From NCBI GenBank assembly GCA_013368445.1, contig JAACJO010000019.1, positions 124,001-188,000 on the forward strand: 64,000 bases of DNA. Reading direction: 5' to 3'. This DNA comes from Leucocoprinus leucothites (lineage: Eukaryota > Basidiomycota > Agaricomycetes > Agaricales > Agaricaceae). Position 1 is the first letter of the stretch. Every line of letters begins with the position of its first letter. Below the pieces are notes generated by a model. The model saw only the letters and a list, made by a program, of their open reading frames with translations. It made no database searches and was not told where the DNA came from. Positions 34,478-46,583 of this stretch are shown in pieces. The translations under genes were made by a program, and so were the position numbers.

Positions 34478-35036
34478 AGTAGGCGTATGATTTGTGGACT
34501 GACGAAGCTGTGCATGCCTACATTAAATCTTAGCCCGATCAATTTGTCGATGAGAGCCGAGTCAAGTTCCCGCAGCAAGCTCGGGAGCGAAACAGGTCTG
34601 TTGAAACACTCCTGGGCACATCGGCCTCTGGCCCCTTTCCAACCGTTGACAGCCAAAAACCTTGGGATGACTATCCACAAGATCAGTCAGCTTCTGGGGT
34701 TATCAGGGATGGGGAAGGCCCCTAAATAACCCAGATAACAAGGCCGCTGGGGTAAGATGATATGCCAAGTGATTTACAAGGATGAGATGACAAAGAGTCA
34801 GGGTATGTAAATGCAGGGCTGTATATAGTGGTTTTCTCTAAACCTCAAGGGAAAATGCAGGTCAAAGTTGGGGTAGATGAAGGCGGGGGAGATGGGATAT
34901 CAAGTCTCTCCGGCCCACTCTCAAGCAGAGTAATTATTAGAAAGTAAAAAGGGATACATTCTAAGGTCCCATGAAGTATCCTGTTAAATAGTCACAATAA
35001 GCAATAGTTACGCACAAATCATGCCAAAGTATCGAT
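34478..35036. other. Intergenic between GST-10 and GDA1
   Basis: About 560 bp; holds the GST-10 promoter region and the GDA1 3' untranslated region. Nothing else recognised. Confidence 0.4.
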
Positions 35037-36798
35037 CTACTCCCGGCAAGTCAACTCCCCTCCAACCATCGCAATCGTCGCCCCAAGGCACCAACCCAAC
35101 TCCGTCCCATCAATCTTCTTCCCAATCATCACCTCCCTATCATCCTCAAATTCATATCCCATCCTCAGCAACGCGTGCATAAACGTCAAATCGAGGCACC
35201 ACTCTGGCCGTCCCTCAAGCTCCTCCATCAAGTCTTCGTCATCACCCCAGTGCTTGACCCATTCCGTTCGACCTTCACATACAAGTTTGGCTGTGTCAGC
35301 GATAGTAGATACACTAAATGTCGGCTCTGATGGAGATTTGGATTTGGATTTTTGGGCGGCAGAGAGGAGAGGGAAGGTACGGTCGTAGAAGTAGGAGAGG
35401 AGGAACACCTTCCCGGAAGGGAAGGTGTCGAGAAGAGAGGGTTGGTATACGCCATTGAAGGAGCAAGGTTTGAGTTCACAGATTCTACAACGAACGCCCA
35501 TCAGTTATAGCAATTGTTTGACGGCATCAGAAAGATGATACTTACGCGTCTTTAGCGAGAACGAGTTGGACGATACGATCACAGGCCTCAAGTGAGCCGA
35601 TATCATCACCGCCCATGGTCACGTTACGTGAGACTCCCGTTCGCTCGTCGTCAATTTCTACGACTCTGCGAGTACCCTTAGCGAGACAAGGATTGCCAAT
35701 GAAACCATTACCAGCCTCCTTGGTGGACGGTGTTAACCGAATGGAGGCCATAAAATCAACGAGTCGGTGCACATGTTTACGTGCCCGCATGAGACCATAG
35801 CCGAGGTAGGAGTGTTGGTAAAGAATACGATTCTTCCCACCAAACGTTAAATCATATTTGTGTTCACCCTCCTCTAATCGTCCACCATCGGATGTAAACA
35901 GGGGCTCGAAGACGATCTGAGTTGAGGCACCACCAAGATCGAGGACAGCATATGTCGGTGTGTTCTTCGGTGTGTCTGGGCGGATGGTATTAAGGAGGTA
36001 GTTGGCAGTGATCCAGGCGTAGACTCCTTCATCCTTTCCGTCCATGATGACAACCGGTTCCTTCTCTGCGAGAGGGAACGGGTACTGTCCTCGGATATGT
36101 TTCTCTACAGCGTGTAGGATATCTTGGCTCTGTGACCCGGGGAGGAGACGAAGGCCGGCAGTTGCCTTGAGGGCAATAGGCGAGCACTTCTGTAGGGATT
36201 TAGGAATGACACGGACAGCCTCTTGTAGGAGTACATCCAGACTTTTTGCTGCGTCTTCCGGCTTTCCGGCAAAGTTGGAAAGACCAGGCTGTGTCATCTT
36301 GAAGACCTCATATTCGTATTCTGGTGAGGGTCCGCAGTTGTTGAATTTGTATACGTGGATCCGAGAGCCAGTCGAACCGGCGTCGATCATGATAGCATAC
36401 TGCACCAGACGGACGTCTGACGAGTATGGCGTGGTACAATGCGTTGTTTTTGATGGTTCGGGGTCGTTGTCCCAGGAAGTAGGATGGACAACAATATTGG
36501 AGGTTTTATCAGGGTTACTGGGCGCAGTAGTTGCGGGGATGTTTTCAAATTCGTCATCGTAAGAAGAAGAGGGTATATCTACAAATTTTGTCAGTTGAGA
36601 AGTGTTGAGACGTGGTAGAAACGTCGTACCTTTACCCTTGTTCCACAGATAGTTTTCGCTACGGGGCGCAGCAAACCACAGTACTCCAACGACCAAACCA
36701 GCAATTATTGCATACTTCTTCCAGTTGTGCCTGCCAACTGGACCCCTCTGCGGTCCTAAACCACCCTCTAGCCGGTCATACATACTCCTGCCTGCCAT
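35037..36798 (-). CDS. GDA1: Golgi guanosine diphosphatase (GDA1/CD39 family)
   Basis: Type II membrane nucleoside diphosphatase. In the Golgi it turns GDP (and UDP), released by glycosyltransferases, into GMP (UMP), which drives sugar-nucleotide import. Start chosen at 36798 (MAGRSMYDRLEGG), which gives a short cytosolic tail before the membrane anchor YAIIAGLVVGVLWFA; the frame is open up to an ATG at 37014. Apyrase-conserved motifs appear in order: IDAGSTGSR (about 36370), ALKATAGLRLLPG (about 36150), EGVYAWITANYLL (about 36020), AVLDLGGASTQIVFEP (about 35930) and GWCLGATIAM near the C-terminus. A 51-bp in-frame intron probably lies at about 36578-36628 in the stem region. A second intron follows LVLAKDA, with a gtaagtatc donor at about 35546. 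Confidence 0.93.
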
Positions 36799-37170
36799 GT
36801 TCCTTGGTGGGACTTGTGCTGACGACGGTGGAGTGGTGTTCCCCCTGGGACGGGCTGTCTGAGTTCGGGTAGAATCTCTAGCTGTTGAATTAGACTCTAA
36901 GGGAGGGTTCAGGTTATCGCTATCGTTGTTCTTGCCGTTGTGCTTGTCGTGGGTGTCCGTGAGATTGCTGAGCAGAAGGCCATCCAGCATGGATGATGCC
37001 AAAATACAGAACAAACAAACAGCATCACTTTTCCTATCACCACCATCATCTCACAACTCCAGTGGACAGGTGGTACATAATTCCGGAAACGCCGACATAC
37101 GCGATACATGAAAATCGTATATACACGATGAAACTTCAAATGACGCCAAGCGAGCAAGAAACACAACCTT

Positions 37171-39037
37171 TCAAGAACTCAGTGTCACTCCAACCCCCGA
37201 CAATGCTCCAATAGCTCTTTCCAGGGCACTCTCCAATTGCTGCAGGTTCTCTCGGGACTGCTCACCCGAATGACTGGTCTCTGCGAACACCACGCCGACC
37301 AGGACTAGTATCTCGCAGAACCTAGCTACACCTAATGTTGCATCGCCAAACTCCGAGAGAATGCGTATCGCATCCTCCAGCGAGTAAACTCCAAGTTCGG
37401 CACTGCTTGACGAGAACATATAGAAGAGCTGTGCCCGAAGGAGACGCTTCTGCGATACCTGCTCATCAAGTATTTCCTCCATTTTGTAAACGTTTCGCAT
37501 GACCAGGGGCAAGCAGGTTTTGGCCTGGTCCAAGAGTTTGACAAGTTCCTGTCGGGTCGCAGGTTCCGTGTCCGAAATACCCCCGAAAGCCCTCACACTT
37601 GTTCTAAATTTCTCGAGGATTCGAATCAATAGTACAAAATGTCCGTCGATGTTCTCTCGCGTGGAGCTCAGTGACTGCTGGAACTCCTGCCGGCCGTCGC
37701 CGGTGCTATGCATTAGGTGGACGATGTTCTTCATCTGCTCGATTGCCTTCCTCATGTTTTTGGCATGTAGTTCTAGGTTCTTCAGAATCACTTTGAAATT
37801 AAACTATTTGTCTTGCGTCAAAATGATCGACACATTCGAAATGAATCACTTACCCCACTGTGGTCCACTTGGGAATCGATCTTGTAATACTCGTTCATGG
37901 CGTTCACCTAGTGGAGTTCAAGTAATCAGGCCCATGCATTGAAATCGCTGACCTACCTTGCGTCGATATACCCTGTATTGTTCCACCATATACGCCCAGT
38001 CACCTCCCATTTCGTTCTCCAGGCTCAGCCCAACAGCGGCGTTGTTCGGTCTTATTAGCTCTTGCATCGTAACGAGTTTGTCCCTCATATTCCTCCACGA
38101 TTCAACGAAGCTATCCATGCGTTCTAGTATTTCTTCAATATCGTCCGCGACTATGTTCAGTTTTCTGACAGCCTCATCTAACCGGACAGTTTCTATGCCT
38201 CGCCCTGTCAAAGCGTTTCAATACCCCTGTTCGCAATGGCCTGGTCTTCCTCAGCTCACCGACTTTATAATCACTGGTGTAGTGATTCAGGAAACCTGAC
38301 TCGACTGTGGACACTGACAACGGTCGCGGGAAATCCACAAGAGCTATATTGCTAAATGTGTTGGCCTCGCCAACTGCTCTGGCGAACTTACACAATCCTT
38401 GGGATGGCTGCACCCTGTGCGGCTTCCTACTCGGAAATCGCATTCCTTGAGCTACCAGAGGCCCCGTCTCATTACTCAACTATAAACCATACTAAAGTCA
38501 ATGAATATTCCTAATGTCCTTGTGGAAGACAATACTCACCTCTCGAAATTTACCAGAAACGTGGTACAAGATTTCTGAAGACTCGTCGAGCTGTTCAAAC
38601 CCCTCGCTGGCAAGTTTTACCAAGTTCCCAAAGTCGCGCTGCATTTCCTCGAATCGTTTCCCTTTGGCGACCGTTTTGGCAAATAAAGTACCTTCCGCGG
38701 ACAATTGCAAACCATGCTGGCTGGTAGTTGCGCTCAAGTTGATTGCCTCTTTGAACCGCTGACTTTGTAGCACGACAGCCCCAATGACCACATTGGCATG
38801 TCTATCGTTACTGGTTATCGAACGATTGTGAGCTTGATTGGCTCTACCTTTGCTTATCTCGGAGAGAACGAACCTCGATGCTTCAAACCAGGGTTCTAGA
38901 GCACTAAAGACTCTTGCAATGACTAAGGAGAGCGCATGTGCGTCGAGAGCAACGTAGTTTGTTTGAGGCGGAAGGAGAGTAGATCTCCTAGCGGAACCCA
39001 ATCGAACCATACCGTAGGATGCGAAAGCGGGAGTCAA
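37171..39037 (-). CDS. Helix-rich protein of unknown function
   Basis: I do not recognise the family. About five exons on the minus strand, starting at ATG 39037 (MTPAFASYGMVRLGSARRS) and ending VGVTLSS at 37171. Exon 1 (to 38540, donor gtgagt) reaches EILYHVSGKFRE. Later exons carry LDEAVRKLNIVADDIEEILE, FVESWRNMRDKLVTMQEL and, in the last, NLELHAKNMRKAIEQMKNIV. Composition is almost wholly alpha-helical with heptad-like spacing. No signal peptide or clear membrane segment is seen, apart from one hydrophobic stretch (ARFCEILVLVGVVFAE). It could be a cytosolic helical bundle or a membrane-interacting helical protein; the sequence alone does not decide. Exon edges between 38200 and 38480 are uncertain. 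Confidence 0.6.
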
Positions 39038-42000
39038 TGACAGAATGAATCTGAATGGGGAATTGAAACTTCCTGCCTATGGTTCAGCTACCACCTTTTA
39101 TCTGGCACGTTCACTGTTCGTGGGGGCGACGTCACTCAGGCGTTCTTCCTCAAACCAGTTTCCAGTCTCCAGAACATGCCTATATCTCGTCGCAATCACA
39201 TGCAGGCGCCTGTTTGGGTGTCACAGGGCTTTGGGGAGATGGTATCATGGGTGGCCGGGCCACTGCTAGCCACTGTTTGGGAACAGAAGCCTGTACATGA
39301 AGCTGAGGGCAGGAGCTAGGCGCTTGTAGTGTCCACTTCTCGATAGTAATTCTGGGCATGTCGAGCTTTTAGTTCCTCCGCGATCAGGCTTCTAGTCCTT
39401 GGATTGTTCTCTAGTACTCCTTCCGGTACATAATTATCTTACCAGTGTTTTGATACCTTCGAGAGGGAGCTAAAATGACTCTCTTCACCTGACTCTACGT
39501 ATAATTATCGTGATGCAAAGATACTTATCACATCTTCAGCCTACCCCATGCAACCTTATCGTATGACGTTACTTGCGAGTGAACTTGGCGCTCGCTAATG
39601 TGTCAGACCCTGTATCCATCAGGAACGGAATTGGGCCACGCCTCGTACACGCATTCCTTGTGTTATTGATAAAGCCGCCGCCAAACAGCCTGAAGGTCGA
39701 CTAAAAAGGAATGTATCAAAATGACTTGGATGTCGACAAATGCACTTGGTGGTACAGGTTTGACTTGAGTGTTTCGTATTGAGTCATCCTTTATTAATTC
39801 GGTGCCAGAACTGAATGCAGTGCCACGCAAGGTCGCCGCTAATGACAGTGAACGCCGTATTGAAGAATATATCTGGGAGCCGGGAGGCGTTGCCCGTTCT
39901 ATACACTGCGGGTGATAATATCTAGAATTGTGGCGATCACAGGATTTGGGGCGGGTGGCTGATCAGACAAGTCGGTGTTCACTCCCCTCCTTAAGGCGGA
40001 TCGGTTATGGAGCCTTAGTTAGCGATTCCGTAAAACAAGGAGATGATTCCAGTGGAGATTTTTCAGGAAAATTGACAAGTATTCCACATACGTGATCCAT
40101 GGTCAGGTTCTATGATGCATGAAAACCCGGAAAAGATGGTATTTACCGCCAGGATTTTTTCCGTAATTTCAAAACTTGATTTTCATTATGATTTTCCTTT
40201 TTCCCGCCTTGATCGGCGGGCCAACTGCGGGACATACACATTACCTTTTTCGTCATAGGTGGACTTTGTCGCTCACCCTTTGAGCTGAAGAGCGGGGAAG
40301 TGTCACGAGAAGCCAGAGACGCCCATAATGGCCTATCCCGGCCGATATAGCCCCTGTAGCAACTAACGCAGGCGATGTAACAAGAGCTCATGACTGAGTA
40401 GACCTTTGCATATTTTGGTTGTGATATTCACTTACCTCGCGTATCATCCAAGTGCCTTCCCGTTGCCTGGGAGTGGCATATCGCTTACTCGTGTCCAACA
40501 ATACGATGGATCGCACACTGATAACCGAGCGCTGATTACGTGAACAGTCGTCGTCGAGAGAGTTAGGGCTTTGTCCATTAGAAAGTGCTGAAGCTATTGC
40601 GAGGTTTGAAGGTAGCTGTTGAGAATTATCATTAAGGGATCACAAACTCTATCAAACCGAACGGAACAAACTTGCAGGGTTGTTGAGTTCCAGCTCAATA
40701 TATTTGGTGTTGTTTGTTGTTTGTTAGTATCCTGATCACGACGTCACGAGAAAACGGAACGGTTCCATCCTCCTTGCTTAACGGGAGCAACATCATATCT
40801 GGTTTACCTGAAATGGACTCCGCGAGCTGTACAGCAGAACGAAGTAGAATCTGTATGACTATCACCAGTGGACGTACGGTTGCCACCGGCCGGAGTTTCT
40901 CCTTCGTATTCAGGATTATTATACAAATCTCCGTTGTAATGTGACGCAGGGACAACGATCAAGAGACTTATAGCGAAAGGGGTCATATTGATGAGTGTCC
41001 CTTGACAGGGAAAAATAGCCTTGAGAGGAATTATGTTTGGACGGGGTCCATTTCGTCTCTTCGACATCGGCGTCACGTATCGAGGATTCTTGCAGTAATA
41101 ATAGCTTTTTATTATGGCTAGTATATTGAGCGCAGCGTATAGTAACGGAGCATGTGTGTTTTCGATCTTGTGAGCAAAGTAATCTCGACGTCATACCAAT
41201 GGGCGACTTCGACATCTACCTGATTGTTACTAGTATTGGTGATCCGTCCTTACAGCAGTGCCCGACACCCACGCCCTTTTGCGCACCCCGTTTTATCGCC
41301 GACGACCGATATATATGCTTGAGTGAGCGTACTGCTATATTGAGGGAGTCATCACCAATCTTCGCTTAACGAGTGCGTACTAGACGGAAGCATCATGTCG
41401 CTAAGCGAGCTTTATGGGAATACTATCGTTGCTTGGAATTTTGGAAGTGAGAGAAGAGTCTGTTGTGCTCTGACATGACTCCAGAACCAGACAGCATCGC
41501 CTTCGTGCGTACTCTATACATTGAACCGAGCTCCAACAGACCTGCTTTTTGAAGACCGAGAGGCAATTAATGATAAAATTGAACCTGATCTCAAGAACCC
41601 TGACGATACTCGCACGAGATGTTGACAACAAGGCACAAGCTGGAACAAACACAAACCTTTCAATGTTGATCACGATTCTCGGCGTGATACATACTCTTAC
41701 ATACTTCTGATACCTGAGCGAATTCGACGGGGGCGATATAATAAACCCATATTCACACCATCTGCACAGGGTAAGCGTTGCGTCACCCCTGAACAACAGT
41801 CTAATCTGGGCATCTAAGCGACGAGATGTCAGGTAAGCGAGATCTAAAGCACATGTTTGTCTTCTCGCAGTTGACTAACTGTGTTGGGCCTCCAGTGATG
41901 TCGAAATAGATTGGCGAAGGGTTGAGATATCTTGAATCTGCTTCGATCCCCGGGATGTACGAAAGTTACAGCAGGGCTATGATGCAATGCAACTTTCTTC

Positions 42001-42063
42001 CCCCTTCAAATAGCTGGCTTTTCGGGAGTAACAGCTGTCTTCTCCTCCCTCACCCCTGAAGCA
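39038..42063. other. Long intergenic region
   Basis: About 3 kb with no convincing gene. A small GC-rich hairpin occurs at 40203-40220 (cccgcc, 6-nt loop, ggcggg). Minus-strand open frames around 40695-41076 and 41401-41796 show no conserved motif or clear splice structure. It separates the minus-strand helical gene from the plus-strand zinc-finger gene, so both promoters should lie here. Confidence 0.4.
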
Positions 42064-43266
42064 ATGCAGCCCACATACAGAGACGCAAGCATTGACAGTC
42101 TACGTCGAAACCCCACAGATGGCGCCTACCATTGCCCTCGATGCGATGCTCCCTTCACTCGACGGTCTAACTTGAGACGACATTATCATATCCGTAAGTT
42201 CTTTGTGCTCGTGCTCTATAAACGACTCAAACTCCCTTCAGATACGAGGAATATGGTGCACAAGTGCCAAAACTGCAACCAAGCGTTTGCTAAAAGGTAA
42301 GCTTTCAAATCTACCTTCATTATACTCGTCTTATTTGCATTGTAGTGAAGAGCTACAGTCACATTCTATGCAATGCGGCTCAGTACCGTCATGGGATCAC
42401 TCAGCAGACCGCATGATGCAAGCGACAGCGCACTATACGTCAGATGGTGGTATTCAGCATAACATTGAGTTTACGGGAGGACTGGGAATCGTCGGAACAC
42501 CCATCCACGAACACTCATCGGGGATTGCCGACGACTTCATCAACGTCGACCTCTTCCAACAAGCCGATCCTCTTAAAGGATACGAGCAGCCAACACCAGA
42601 GTTCCACGACTTCTTCTCGTCGATCTCTTCTGCACTCTCAGAAGGTTCAGCATCTCCATCAACGTCGTCAGATATTACGTCAACCACTGGTTTCCCCTTC
42701 CCTTACGCGTCACAGCGCTCTGGAAGCACATCATCATCTTCGAATGTAAGTAGAACTCACGTCTCTTCACCTTCAATCTTACTTAATCCAGTTCCCTAGA
42801 CATCCCCTTCACCTCCGAACTTTTTCCCTACTGGCCCATATATCAGCCCCGAAGAGCGGGCGAACTCGATTGCAAAATGGAACAAGTACAATATGATGGC
42901 TTCTGCAGTGGACAGACCAAACGCATCAGACAAACCAATGTACACACGAAAGCAGGTAGAAGATATGCTTGACGTGGTTGGAAACTGCTTCCTCGAAACA
43001 ATCGTGAGTCCACTACAGCCTCAGTTGGTGTGTTTTACTGACTTTGATTTTCAGGACGCCGTCCTTCAACGGACACAGGTAGCGGACTTGCCCTTGGGAC
43101 AAGAAATCGCTGAACTTCAAACCCTTACCGGATCACACGGAAGTTCGTTAGGCGTTGAGGCGCGAAGGATGATCTTAGTAGAAACGATCCCAAGATTGAT
43201 GGCCAGTCTCCAGACCCTTAGGTCGGAAGATGGCTTTGGAGCAATTCGGCACCCGATTCCCCCATA
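42064..43266 (+). CDS. Zinc-finger transcription factor, C2H2 plus C2HC
   Basis: Five exons. Finger 1 spans the first intron: YHCPRCDAPFTRRSNLRRHY joined to HIHTR gives CX2CX12HX3H. Finger 2 spans the second intron: HKCQNCNQAFAK joined to SEELQSHSMQC gives CX2CX12HX3C, a C2HC variant. A long acidic, Ser/Thr-rich middle (about 42360-42750) may be an activation region. The C-terminal part includes SPEERANSIAKWNKYNMMAS and MYTRKQVEDMLDVVGNCFLE (helical, perhaps for dimerisation) and ends IRHPIPP before TAA at 43264-43266. Likely nuclear and DNA-binding; targets unknown. The paired-finger N-terminus and length fit common Agaricomycete C2H2 regulators. Confidence 0.83.
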
Positions 43267-44797
43267 ATCGCTCAAACATGTATTACTATAGATTTTGGCT
43301 TTCCGACTGCCCTCTTTCTTTTCTCTGTCTCTTCGTATTGTATATGTCCCTTTCCATATGAATTTATGGATATGTATTATAGTAAAGGAAACTACGTTAG
43401 TATTTGTAGGACTTTACTTTCTGACGTTGCGCCAATGAATATTTATTTTTGAGGCACAGATCTCCGAGTGTGTTTGTTTAATCAAAGTTGTTCAAGAAGA
43501 TGGGCGATTCTGTAAACGATCTAAAGTCTGATTGCCACATGAGAGGGTTTTCAAGACTACGTGGGGCGATTGATCAAGAAGCCCACGTCCTGACCGGCGC
43601 CTCCGAAGCTAAAGATCCCTGCAGAGATTTACTCGGTAAGATCTAAAGCAGTTTAAGATCTACAGCAATAATTGCGCACATCCTAGCCTGCTGTTTTTCT
43701 TCAGCGCTCCATATACCTCACTCGCACTCACGGCGAGAACGGCCCAGGGGTATCTTCAACAACACCTCTTGAGGTTTAATTTTCATAACGTAGGGCGATC
43801 AGCTTTTCTGTATCGTTCTGGCCCTACAAGTGCCTGATGAGCAAAGACGGGAAGCGAAGTAAATCTACCTTCCGGCGTGTACGGGAGTATCTCAGGCATA
43901 TTTAGGGGGAGGCGGTCTGAACAAGGAACCACAGACATGAATCAGCACAATCTCGCTTAAAACCAAGCGAGAAATGAAGACGTCATGACAATCACTTTGC
44001 CGAAGCGTCATATGAGCGACCTTGTCGGAAAGTCTCATCGTTGCATCGGGATGTTATCAAACTTGTGATAAGCGAGGTGCCATTCTCAAAAAGAACCTGC
44101 GCCACCACTCGTGCTGCTAAATCAATGACCGGCGGTGAAAGTGTAATCATTCCATTTTCAGTGACAACATTTGGTCAGCTTCCGTTACATGCTTCGACTG
44201 CCACAACAGCTCGTAAGCTGGTAGCTTTGTCTAAGCGAAGTGTCTTTTCCAGTATGGAAGGGCTATATTCGTTCACAAGGCAATGACCCAAAACAAGTTG
44301 CCTGGGGCGTGCTGGGACCTTCACCTAGGCTGATCTCCATCTGGTTTACTCCAGCATCACAGAGGCATGGGTAAATGATCCCAAGTCCAAGTAGGTATTT
44401 ACGGTACAATTAGTGAATTGATTGACTCCAATCAGTAACCGACCAACAGGGTAGAACGCCGAACTATTCTAGCGGAGTAACATGTCTTCAAGTGAGCTGA
44501 TAACGTTCTTGTTGATGTTTCACATTTATTCTGAAAGATAATGAAGTAGTTTTACGAAAACCGCCACATAATTTATACCTGGAGGGTCCCCCCAGGCAGA
44601 TATGTTTTAAGACTCGTATCGTATCAAAGAGAAAACAAGAGAGGGTTGACCAGGAATGAGTGCAAGGAGGTACATAGGAGATGCGGGCCCGATCGTTGTC
44701 CCCGTCAACAGGCGTCAACATATGAGCATGGAAACTACCACGAGTAATCAATTCAAGTACGTAGTCCCGGAACTTTGCATGGGGGATAAAATACTTT
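43267..44797. other. Intergenic between zinc-finger gene and tRNA
   Basis: About 1.5 kb. No gene recognised. Confidence 0.4.
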
Positions 44798-44902
44798 GGA
44801 CACTACGAGGATTGAACTCGTGATCTTATACAATTTCCATGAGCAAGCTACTCATGTGCACACCAGTGCAAAGCATACGCCATACCACTAGGCCAAGTGC
44901 CC
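44798..44902 (-). tRNA. tRNA-Ala(TGC) with a 34-nt intron
   Basis: Read on the minus strand it folds into a full cloverleaf. The acceptor stem GGGCACT/AGTGTCC pairs with G3-U70, the alanine identity pair. The D arm is GCC-TAGTGGTAT-GGC and the anticodon stem TATGC/GTATA. The 7-nt loop TTTGCA+T has anticodon TGC. The variable loop is AGATC, and the T arm is ACGAG-TTCAATC-CTCGT. A 34-nt intron starts after position 37, the canonical nuclear tRNA intron site. No CCA is encoded, as expected in a eukaryote. Confidence 0.92.
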
Positions 44903-45244
44903 TTACGAACGGGCCGGCCTTGAAGTCAACACGTCATCTATGCACTGTTTTCGCTGGTTTACTCGAAGCTACACAACGGGCAATGATCTTCTCACTCGGT
45001 TTTTATTCTGACTTACACTCAAATGCGGAGCTCGCACAGTAGCTATTGAACAATGGGGGCCGTGACCGGCCCGCTATCTGAAAAATCAATTACCTTTCAA
45101 GATCCAGCTGACTATCCTTCGCTGAACACGCACGCTGTGGCATGACCCATTGTACCCGACGAACGGAAAAATCTAGCTTCTCTCCAAATTGATGGTGACA
45201 TAAAGGCATTGACGCTCTCTGTCTGAGACTCCTCAACTTGAAAG
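44903..45244. other. Intergenic between tRNA and pectinesterase
   Basis: About 340 bp serving as the upstream region of both the tRNA (minus strand) and the pectinesterase (plus strand). No clear TATA box seen. Confidence 0.4.
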
Positions 45245-46583
45245 ATGTTGCGCTTCTTTGCTTTCGTCTTTGCTTGTCTCTCATTGCTTGAGGTGGTTTA
45301 CGCTGCTTCACGCACGAGCCCCCCTGCAGGAGCGAAGGTAGTTCGAGCTGGAACCACGAACTCTGGAGAATTCAAAACCCTCTCCGCTGCAGTTGCCTCT
45401 CTTCCCAATGACGGGAGCTCACAGTCCATTTTCATCTACCCCGGAACATACACCGAACAAGTTTTTATCACCCGCTCGGGACCACTCACAGTGCGGTACT
45501 TTCAGTCCATCATAGAGAGCCTCGTTAACTTTGTTCTTTTTGTGCGCATTCAGGTCTATGGCTACACAACCGATACCACTACCTACAGGAGTAACCAAGT
45601 CAACCTCCAAGCTGGCGTTGACGCTGGTCAGGCAGGCTCAGACGATGCAAGTGGTACGCTTCGTGTACACAAAGATGATTTCAAAATGTACAACATCAAC
45701 GTGAAAAACACTTTCGGCCCTGGGTCTCAAGCCATTGCTATCAGTCAATACGGAAGCCGTGTTGGCCTCTATGCTTGTGGTTTCTACGGATACCAAGACA
45801 CTCTCTATGCGAACGAAGGCACCCAGGTTTATCTCCGTGGTTACATCGAGGTACTGTAACTTCTGCTCTTTTTTTGTTCCTCAATACTTAGTGTATTCCT
45901 AGGGAGCGACAGACTTCATTTTCGGAAGACGTGGGAGTGCCTACTTTGGTGGTAACACTATTGGTGTTAGAGGTGCTGGCTATGTAACTGCAAGCGGGCG
46001 CGAATCCAATGACGCTGGAAGTTGTAAGTTTCTTAGCTTTAGACCTCTCCGGAACTCAGTTGAAACCGGTTTGACAGACGTCTTCAACGCAAATACCATT
46101 GTGACTGCATCCGGCGCATCCTCGAATGCGACTGACAGGCAATACTTCGGTCGACCATGGGGCAGTAAGTCATTGTTTTCTTCGGTTTCTTGGTTATCAC
46201 ATGTTGACGATACGGGATTCATTCACTCTTCACAGATTTCGCCAAGTATGTATGATTCACTCCCGCCAATCTCCCCACAAATGCTCTTATAATATCACGA
46301 CACGTGCTGAGTTATTTCTGAATTTTTCCGCAGGGTCATCTTCAAGAACACAGTCGTCACCGCGCCATTCAACAAGGCCCTCTGGTCGGTCTGGAACTCT
46401 GGTGACACCCGGACCGACAACATTCTCTTTGCAGAGTTCAACAGCACGGGAAGTGGTGTCAGCGGCGCCTCTCGTCCGAGCTTCGCTACCGTTCTCTCAT
46501 CTTCTCAGGCAGCTGCATACTCTATTTCTAGTGCGGTTGGTAGTGACTACGCCAACTGGGTGGATACGAGTTACCTTGTGTAA
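45245..46583 (+). CDS. Secreted pectin methylesterase (CE8)
   Basis: Removes methyl esters from homogalacturonan in plant cell walls. It starts with a signal peptide (MLRFFAFVFACLSLLEVVYA). The CE8 beta-helix motifs follow: FIYPGTYTEQVFI, then GPLT joined to VYGYTTDTTTYRSNQV after removal of a 63-bp intron that happens to be in frame. Next come YGYQDTLYA (Q and catalytic acid D, about 45795), GATDFIFGRRGSAYFGG (nucleophile D, about 45910) and RQYFGRPWG (substrate-binding R, about 46140). Several more short introns lie between 45858 and 46335. The C-terminus is WVDTSYLV before TAA. About 330 residues, normal for the family, with all catalytic residues present. It converges on FEN1. Confidence 0.93.

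Noticed and set aside
40203..40220. GC-rich hairpin as a bacterial-type terminator or CRISPR-like repeat
   Set aside because: It is isolated, in a eukaryotic context, with no repeat series and no associated transcript end.
40695..41076. Overlapping minus-strand frames in the 39-42 kb gap
   Set aside because: Frames are short, disagree with each other, and lack splice signals or motifs; no gene can be supported.
41401..41796. 131-codon minus-strand frame
   Set aside because: Composition (many Cys, Arg, Ile without pattern) looks random, and no domain or start context is present.
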